From Sandarakinorhabdus sp. (GTDB lineage Bacteria; Pseudomonadota; Alphaproteobacteria; Sphingomonadales; Sphingomonadaceae): a stretch of DNA of 42,063 nucleotides. Below are positions 37,282 to 42,063 of the stretch, piece by piece (within the stretch, counting starts at the first letter, position 1; each line of letters begins with the position of its first letter). A model generated the notes under the pieces. That model did no database searches and was not told where the DNA came from. It was given only the letters and a program-made list of their open reading frames with translations. The translations under genes and the position numbers were made by a program. The stretch covers positions 1 to 42,063 of the forward strand of contig JAIMJL010000015.1 in NCBI GenBank assembly GCA_020693225.1. The letters run 5' to 3'.

Positions 37282-37302
37282 CCTCTGACATGTGGTCAGG
37301 GG
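37282..37302 (+). promoter_or_regulatory. Leader hairpin upstream of pnp
   Basis: CCTCTGAC and GTCAGGGG pair over 8 bp (one T-G pair) around a 5-base ATGTG loop, 22 bases before the pnp start. In Escherichia coli a pnp leader stem-loop cut by RNase III mediates autoregulation by PNPase. This one is shorter, so the same role is only a possibility. Confidence 0.35.
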
Positions 37303-37324
37303 CAAGATGAGAGATTACTGACCC

Positions 37325-39652
37325 ATGTTTACTGTCGCAAAATCCGAAATCCAGTGGGGTGGGCGCACGCTTACCCTCGAAACCGGCAAGGTCGCCCGTC
37401 AGGCCGACGGTGCCGTTCTCGCCACCTATGGCGAAACCGTGGTGCTGTGCGCCGTGACCGCCGCGAAATCCGTGAAAGACGGGCAGGATTTCTTCCCGCT
37501 CACCGTTCACTATCAGGAAAAGTTCAGCGCCGCCGGCCGCATTCCGGGCGGCTTCTTCAAGCGCGAACGCGGCGCCACCGAGCATGAAACGCTCACCTCG
37601 CGCCTCATCGATCGCCCCATCCGCCCGTTGTTTCCCGAAGGCTTCTTCAACGAAATCAACGTGATCTGCCAGGTCCTCAGCTATGACGGCGAGAATGAAG
37701 CCGACATGGTGGCGATGGTGGCAGCATCCGCTGCGCTCACCATTTCCGGCCTGCCCTTCATGGGCCCGATTGCCGCCGCCCGTGTCGGCTTCCAGGACGG
37801 CGAATATCAGCTGAACCCGACCAAGGACATGCTGAAGGAAGGCCGCCTCGATCTCGTCGTGGCCGGCACCCATGACGCGGTGATGATGGTTGAATCCGAA
37901 GCCAAGGAGCTTTCGGAAGACGAAATGCTGGGCGCGGTCATGTTTGCGCACCGTTCCATCCAGCCGGTCATCGCCGCCATCATCGATCTGGCGGAAAAAT
38001 CGGCCAAGGAGCCGTGGGATGTAAAGCCGTCCGACGATGCCGAAGCCCTGATGGCGAAGGTTCGCGCCGAAGTGGGTGCCGACATCACCGCCGCCTACAA
38101 GATCACCGCCAAGTCAGACCGTCAGGCCGCCCTGGCGGAAGCCAAGGCCAGGTTGAAGCCGCTGTTTGCCGATGCTGATTCCACCACCCAGCAGAAGGCG
38201 GGCAAGCTTTTCAAGAAGCTGGAAGCCGACATCGTGCGCGGTGCCATCCTGAAGGAAGGCCGCCGCATCGATGGCCGCGACACCAAGACCGTTCGCCCGA
38301 TCCTCGGCGAAGTCGGCTTCCTGCCGCGCACCCACGGCTCGGCGCTGTTCACCCGCGGTGAAACGCAGGCAATCGTCACCACCACGCTCGGCACGGCCGA
38401 TGCGGAGCAGATGATCGATGGTCTCGACGGGCTGAAGTATGAGCGCTTCATGCTGCACTACAACTTCCCGCCCTATTCGGTCGGTGAAGTCGGCCGCTTC
38501 GGTGCCCCCGGTCGCCGCGAAATCGGCCACGGCAAGCTTGCCTGGCGCGCCATTCATCCGATGCTGCCGGCCAAGGAAGACTTTCCTTATACCATCCGCC
38601 TCTTGTCAGACATCACCGAGTCAAACGGCTCGTCGTCTATGGCAACCGTCTGCGGCTCCTCGCTGGCGCTGATGGACGCCGGCGTTCCGCTGAAGCGTCC
38701 CGTTGCCGGCATCGCCATGGGCTTGATCCTGGAAGGCAAGGAATTCGCTGTCCTTTCCGACATCCTGGGAGATGAAGATCATCTCGGCGACATGGACTTC
38801 AAGGTCGCCGGCACCAGCGAAGGCATCACCAGCCTTCAGATGGACATCAAGATTGCCGGCATCACCGAGGAAATCATGAAGGTCGCGCTCGCCCAGGCGA
38901 AAGACGGCCGCGCTCACATCCTTGGCGAAATGGCGAAGGCCATCACCGAGGTGCGCACCGAAATGTCCGCCCATGCCCCGCGCATCGAAACGATGCAGGT
39001 CGCGAAAGACAAGATCCGCGACATCATCGGCACCGGCGGCAAGGTGATCCGCGAGATCGTCGCGACCACCGGCGCCAAGGTCGATATCGAAGACGATGGC
39101 ACGGTGAAGATTGCGTCCAGCGACCCGGAAAAGATCGAAGCTGCCCGCCAGTGGATCCTCGGCCTCACGCAAGAGGCCGAAGTCGGCAAGATCTATTCCG
39201 GCAAAGTTGTCGGCATGCCGGAATTCGGTGCTTTCGTGAACTTCCTTGGTGCGAAAGACGGTCTCGTCCACATCTCGGAGATCAAGAACGAGCGGGTGCA
39301 GAAGGTGAGCGATGTTCTCACCGAAGGCCAGACCGTGAAGGTCAAGGTCATCGGGGTCGATGATCGCGGCAAGGTGAAGCTTTCGATGCGCCTGGTGGAC
39401 CAGGAAACCGGCGAAGAGCTGGCCGACACCCGTCCGCCGCGTGAGCCGCGCGAAGGCGGTGACCGCGAGCGTTCGGATCGTGGACCCCGCCGGGACGGCG
39501 ATCGTGGACCCCGCCGGGACGGCGATCGCGGCCCGCGCCGCGACGGTGGCCGTGAAGGCGGCCGGGATCGCGACCGTGGTCCGCGCAATGAAGGTCGCCG
39601 CGAACCGGAAGGCGATGCACCGCTGCCCGCTTTCCTCACCGGCGAAGATTGA
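37325..39652 (+). CDS. pnp: Polyribonucleotide nucleotidyltransferase (PNPase)
   Basis: Phosphorolytic 3'-5' exoribonuclease of mRNA decay. Two RNase PH-like core domains (about 10-225 and 310-545, the second with [20 protein letters not shown] and [18 protein letters not shown]) flank an alpha-helical domain. They are followed by KH (about 555-610, [15 protein letters not shown]) and S1 (about 620-690, [20 protein letters not shown]). The 775-residue protein is longer than the E. coli enzyme because of an Arg/Asp/Gly-rich tail (about 700-765) with tandem DRGPRRDG units, which probably binds RNA or partners. ATG 37325; transcription may come from its own promoter or by read-through past the rpsO terminator. 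Confidence 0.98.
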   Translation: MFTVAKSEIQWGGRTLTLETGKVARQADGAVLATYGETVVLCAVTAAKSVKDGQDFFPLTVHYQEKFSAAGRIPGGFFKRERGATEHETLTSRLIDRPIRPLFPEGFFNEINVICQVLSYDGENEADMVAMVAASAALTISGLPFMGPIAAARVGFQDGEYQLNPTKDMLKEGRLDLVVAGTHDAVMMVESEAKELSEDEMLGAVMFAHRSIQPVIAAIIDLAEKSAKEPWDVKPSDDAEALMAKVRAEVGADITAAYKITAKSDRQAALAEAKARLKPLFADADSTTQQKAGKLFKKLEADIVRGAILKEGRRIDGRDTKTVRPILGEVGFLPRTHGSALFTRGETQAIVTTTLGTADAEQMIDGLDGLKYERFMLHYNFPPYSVGEVGRFGAPGRREIGHGKLAWRAIHPMLPAKEDFPYTIRLLSDITESNGSSSMATVCGSSLALMDAGVPLKRPVAGIAMGLILEGKEFAVLSDILGDEDHLGDMDFKVAGTSEGITSLQMDIKIAGITEEIMKVALAQAKDGRAHILGEMAKAITEVRTEMSAHAPRIETMQVAKDKIRDIIGTGGKVIREIVATTGAKVDIEDDGTVKIASSDPEKIEAARQWILGLTQEAEVGKIYSGKVVGMPEFGAFVNFLGAKDGLVHISEIKNERVQKVSDVLTEGQTVKVKVIGVDDRGKVKLSMRLVDQETGEELADTRPPREPREGGDRERSDRGPRRDGDRGPRRDGDRGPRRDGGREGGRDRDRGPRNEGRREPEGDAPLPAFLTGED
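39476..39547. repeat. 24-bp tandem repeat in the pnp tail
   Basis: Units at 39476, 39500 and 39524 read GATCGTGGACCCCGCCGGGA plus four bases. The first two are identical and the third is diverged (CGCGGCCCGCGCC). Each encodes the eight residues DRGPRRDG or a variant. Confidence 0.9.
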
Positions 39653-39658
39653 GACCAG

Positions 39659-39693
39659 CTGCCGCCGGCGATGGATTCCATCGCCGGCGGCAG
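39659..39693 (+). terminator. Long hairpin after pnp
   Basis: A perfect 16-bp stem beginning CTGCCGCCGGCGATGG with an ATT loop starts 6 bases after the pnp stop codon. The downstream tail is GCCTTTCC, so it lacks a proper T run and may act with Rho or as a 3' stabiliser. Confidence 0.6.
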
Positions 39694-39721
39694 GCCTTTC
39701 CAAGCCCGCTTGCGGCAAGCT

Positions 39722-39752
39722 AAGGTCGCCACGCGATGTGGCGGCCTTTTTT
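39722..39752 (+). terminator. Terminator-like hairpin covering the amiC start
   Basis: AAGGTCGCCAC (39722-39732) pairs with GTGGCGGCCTT (39738-39748) over 11 bp with one T-G pair, loop GCGAT, and is followed by TTTT. The amiC ATG (39736-39738) lies in the loop and first stem base, and the only Shine-Dalgarno-like AAGG is in the stem. It could be the true end of the pnp transcript, a block on amiC translation, or both. Confidence 0.5.
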
Positions 39753-41085
39753 GTGTGTATTCCTGCTGTGCTGGTCCGGCGTGGCACAGGCGGTGGCCGT
39801 TGCCGGTGCGCTGCGCGTTGTGGCGTCGGCTGAAGGCGCCACGGTTCGGCTTGCGCTGTCCGAGCCGCTGGCCGCCGCGCCGCGTGCCTTTGCCCTGGCC
39901 GATCCGATGCGCTGGGCGGTAGACCTGTCCGGCGCGTCCAGCCTCCGCCGCGACGCCGCCGGTGTCGGAAGCGCAAAAGCTGCCCGCGTGTCGCAGTTCG
40001 ATCCGGCAACGGTGCGGATCGTCGTTGATCTGGCAAAGCCGATGCGGCTACATTCGGCCTTTCAGGACGCGAACAATGTGCTGGAACTGCGCTTCGTCCC
40101 GGTCGACGAGGCCGCATTTCGCGCGCAGGTGGGCAAGGGACGCAGCTCTGTGTCCGGCTTTTCTGCGGTCGGCAGGCGTCCGGAGAGCAAGGCGGCAATC
40201 AACGCGGATCCGAAGGCTGCTGCTCCCGCGCCGCCATCGCAAAGCCTGGCCGCAGACAGCGCCGCGCGGCTGGATGCGGTGGAAGCGGCGCTGGCCGAGG
40301 CCGATCGCCAGATGACGGCCGCACCGCTTCCGCAAAATGCGGGTCCGCCAACCGCTCCGCCGGCGCAGCCGGTTGTCAAAGCGCGCCCCACTGCAAAGCG
40401 CGGCAATCAGGTCGTGGTGCTGGATGCCGGCCATGGCGGCAAGGATGTCGGCGCCATCAGCGTCAACGGCGGCCATGAAAAGGATGTCACGCTCGCCATT
40501 GTGCTGGCCACCAAGCGCGCGCTGGAAAGGAAGGGCGGCATCACCGTGAAGCTCACGCGGTCCGACGACCGCTTCATCTCGCTCGGTGGCCGCGTTCGCA
40601 TTGCCCGCGATCTGGGGGCAGACCTGTTCATTTCCGTCCATGCCGACAGCGCCCCCAACGCGCAGGCCCGCGGTGCCAGCGTCTACACGCTCTCCGAAGT
40701 CGCCAGCGACCGCGAAGCCGCGCGTCTTGCCGCCAAGGAAAACAAGGCCGACCTCATCGCCGGCGTTAACCTCGGCGGCGAAAGCCGCGAAGTCGCCAGC
40801 CTGCTGCTGGATCTCGCGCAGCGTGATTCCATGAACGCCAGCGCCGACTTCGCCCAATCCCTGCAACGTGCACTGGAACCCAAAGGCGTGCTGTTCCGCA
40901 GCCAGTTCCACCGCTTCGCCGGCTTCCAGGTGCTGCGCAACCTCGGCGTTCCCGCCGTCCTGCTCGAAACCGGCTACCTCTCCAACACCGCCGACAGCGA
41001 ATACCTCTCCACCCGCAAGGGCCAGCAGGCAATTGCCGAAGGGATCGCGGACGCTGTTGCCGCATATCTCAAGGGATCGCCCTAA
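39736..41085 (+). CDS. amiC: N-acetylmuramoyl-L-alanine amidase
   Basis: A periplasmic zinc amidase that cuts the stem peptide from murein, needed for daughter-cell separation. Signal peptide MWRPFLCVFLLCWSGVAQA, then an AMIN localisation domain (about 25-125), a Pro/Ala-rich linker (about 130-222) and an Amidase_3 domain (about 225-447). The zinc ligands are His233 (LDAGHGGKD), Glu248 (GGHEKDVT) and His302 (ISVHAD), with catalytic Glu411 in LLETGYLSN. An inserted stretch around 325-390 (ASDREAARLAAKENKADLIA onward) corresponds to the autoinhibitory helix region of AmiC-type enzymes, normally relieved by EnvC/NlpD-like activators. The symbol is by domain layout. The ATG sits in a hairpin. Confidence 0.93.
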   Translation: MWRPFLCVFLLCWSGVAQAVAVAGALRVVASAEGATVRLALSEPLAAAPRAFALADPMRWAVDLSGASSLRRDAAGVGSAKAARVSQFDPATVRIVVDLAKPMRLHSAFQDANNVLELRFVPVDEAAFRAQVGKGRSSVSGFSAVGRRPESKAAINADPKAAAPAPPSQSLAADSAARLDAVEAALAEADRQMTAAPLPQNAGPPTAPPAQPVVKARPTAKRGNQVVVLDAGHGGKDVGAISVNGGHEKDVTLAIVLATKRALERKGGITVKLTRSDDRFISLGGRVRIARDLGADLFISVHADSAPNAQARGASVYTLSEVASDREAARLAAKENKADLIAGVNLGGESREVASLLLDLAQRDSMNASADFAQSLQRALEPKGVLFRSQFHRFAGFQVLRNLGVPAVLLETGYLSNTADSEYLSTRKGQQAIAEGIADAVAAYLKGSP

Positions 41086-41145
41086 GTCCGGCTGCATCCG
41101 GCGGCTGCCATGCGCTCCTCGCGCAGTGCGACACAACAGCGTTGG

Positions 41146-41173
41146 TTGAAATTATCTCATTTGACGCAATAAT
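41146..41173 (+). promoter_or_regulatory. Sigma-70-type promoter of the PEP-CTERM gene
   Basis: TTGAAA (41146-41151) and AATAAT (41168-41173) are separated by 16 bases in an AT-rich patch that stands out from its GC-rich surroundings. Transcription would start near 41180, leaving a leader of about 58 bases before the proposed start codon at 41238. Confidence 0.6.
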
Positions 41174-41225
41174 TGCATTTTGTGTGTTTTCATCATGTCT
41201 GTCGATTGGGCAGCACGTTTCAAAC

Positions 41226-41231
41226 AGGAGG
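41226..41231 (+). promoter_or_regulatory. Perfect Shine-Dalgarno sequence that points to a CTG start
   Basis: AGGAGG, followed by six bases (AACGAC) and then CTG at 41238. No ATG, GTG or TTG in the right frame lies within the usual distance. Confidence 0.7.
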
Positions 41232-41237
41232 AACGAC

Positions 41238-41849
41238 CTGACAGGTCTACGAACTGCTGCAATCGCAGCAGCCTTCGGCCTTTTTTCGGTTCCGGCTACC
41301 GCTGCGGCCGTGACCGTGGATTTCTCCACCTATGCCCCCGGAACCTTACTGGCAAACGCACCGGGCATCAGCCTGTCGCTGTCCGGCGGGCCCGGCGGAG
41401 GCACCACCCCGGTGATCGGCTATGGCTTCTTAGATTCCGTCCTCTCGCTCAACAACAGCGAGAACTGGGTCTTGGGCACCGATGGCTGCCCGACCGACTC
41501 CATCCTTGCGATCGACTTCACGTCGGCAGCAAATATGGTTGATTTCACCTTCAACAACTATGGCAACGGAAACGGCACCAATGTGCGCGTCTATGGCGCT
41601 GGCGCGGTGCTGCTGAACACAGTCGCGATCGACTTCGTGAACGGCTTCGCTCCGGTGGCACTTGCTGAAGCCGGTATCACCCGGCTGGAATTTGACAACA
41701 ATTCAGGTGGGGGTTTCAACTGGATCTTCGGTATCGGGGAACTGTCGTTCAACCCCGTGCCCGAGCCAGCGACATGGGCCATGCTCATCGCCGGCTTCGG
41801 CATCGTCGGCGTGGCGGCACGCCGCCGTCGTCTCGCTGCAATCAACTGA
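41238..41849 (+). CDS. PEP-CTERM sorting-domain protein
   Basis: A secreted protein of about 203 residues with a signal peptide (LRTAAIAAAFGLFSVPATAA), a beta-rich middle of unknown function (about 25-165) and a C-terminal PEP-CTERM signal. The signal is VPEPATWAMLIAGFG, a hydrophobic helix, then RRRR, which is recognised by exosortase. The start is unusual: the only codon well placed behind AGGAGG is CTG at 41238. The in-frame TTG at 41142 lies upstream of the inferred transcription start and GTG at 41184 would be at the extreme 5' end; neither gives a normal signal peptide. A function in the envelope or extracellular matrix is likely for the class; exosortase is not in the window. Confidence 0.82.
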   Translation: MTGLRTAAIAAAFGLFSVPATAAAVTVDFSTYAPGTLLANAPGISLSLSGGPGGGTTPVIGYGFLDSVLSLNNSENWVLGTDGCPTDSILAIDFTSAANMVDFTFNNYGNGNGTNVRVYGAGAVLLNTVAIDFVNGFAPVALAEAGITRLEFDNNSGGGFNWIFGIGELSFNPVPEPATWAMLIAGFGIVGVAARRRRLAAIN

Positions 41850-41859
41850 TCGACTGCCG

Positions 41860-41884
41860 GGGTCAGGGCCTTGTGCCCTGACCC
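41860..41884. terminator. Hairpin between convergent genes
   Basis: GGGTCAGGG and CCCTGACCC form a 9-bp perfect stem around a 7-base loop (CCTTGTG), 10 bases after the PEP-CTERM stop. Its last base is also the last base of the abgT-family stop codon. No T run follows on either side, so it is a probable but not classical terminator for both genes. Confidence 0.5.
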
Positions 41885-42063
41885 TATAGTCCCGGCCCGA
41901 ACGGTATCCCCAGCAGATACCAGACAATCAGGAAAGGCACCCAGGTCGCGATCAGCGCGATCGTGTAGGGCAGCATCAGCGCCACCACCGTGCCGACCCC
42001 CGCGTCCGGCAGATAGCGCTGGCAATAGATCACCACGAGCGGGAAATAGCCCATCAGCGGGGT
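41884..42063 (-). CDS. AbgT-family transporter, C-terminal fragment
   Basis: The last 59 codons of a gene that enters from the right edge; the start lies outside the window. The translated end (TPLMGYFPLVVIYCQRYLPD, then GTVVALMLPYTIALIATWVP and WYLLGIPFGPGL) matches the C-terminal membrane segments of the AbgT family, whose members take up p-aminobenzoyl-glutamate or export sulfonamides. The stop codon TAG is at 41886-41884. It is convergent with the PEP-CTERM gene. Confidence 0.85.
   Translation of the reverse strand, partial: TPLMGYFPLVVIYCQRYLPDAGVGTVVALMLPYTIALIATWVPFLIVWYLLGIPFGPGL

Noticed and set aside
1-42063. tRNA or rRNA genes, CRISPR arrays, insertion sequences, phage genes or toxin-antitoxin pairs
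   Set aside because: I looked for T-loop motifs, regularly spaced repeats, transposase motifs and small paired genes on both strands and found none that hold up.

Overview
The window is a dense, GC-rich chromosomal segment from an alphaproteobacterium, most likely a member of the Sphingomonadales. Evidence: a YlxR protein fused to an L7Ae-like domain in the rimP-nusA-infB operon; a TonB-dependent receptor of the type common in sphingomonads; a PEP-CTERM protein with the PEPATWAM-type sorting signal; and start codons that are often GTG or TTG. I see no tRNA, rRNA, CRISPR array, insertion sequence or prophage. Nearly every base lies in a gene, and many neighbours overlap by 1 to 13 bases.

Layout, left to right. 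(1) guaA (minus). (2) A four-gene minus-strand cluster, read from 7849 to 1619: TonB-dependent receptor, YfcC-type carrier, secreted cyanophycinase-like S51 peptidase, isoaspartyl peptidase. It looks like a route to scavenge cyanophycin or related beta-aspartyl peptides. (3) purH and an EamA-type exporter (minus). (4) The transcription/translation operon rimP-nusA-ylxR-infB-rbfA (minus), with a recognisable promoter at 17053-17081. (5) hisG-hisD (plus). (6) A minus-strand group: 2-hydroxyacid dehydrogenase, a long patatin-like protein, a serine beta-lactamase-like hydrolase and, convergent with hisD, a DoxX-like membrane protein. (7) A plus-strand run: SH3-domain secreted protein, membrane-anchored GGDEF protein, DUF6600-type lipoprotein, then the Anbu locus: circularly permuted ATP-grasp, alpha-E protein, transglutaminase-like protease and the Anbu proteasome-like peptidase. 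(8) An acyl-CoA synthetase (minus) convergent with Anbu and divergent from polA. (9) polA, a YbaY-like lipoprotein, truB, rpsO, pnp (plus). (10) The cell-wall amidase amiC, a PEP-CTERM protein and the 3' end of an abgT-family transporter running off the right edge (minus).

The strongest candidates for little-explored biology are the four-gene Anbu locus (26697-30733) and the TonB/YfcC/cyanophycinase/isoaspartyl-peptidase operon (1619-7849). Smaller curiosities include a probable CUG start for the PEP-CTERM gene, a 34-bp perfect palindrome inside the cyanophycinase operon, an amiC start codon buried in a terminator-like hairpin, and two genes with in-frame 24-bp repeats. The classical nusA-infB-rbfA-truB-rpsO-pnp cluster is broken here into two halves on opposite strands about 25 kb apart.
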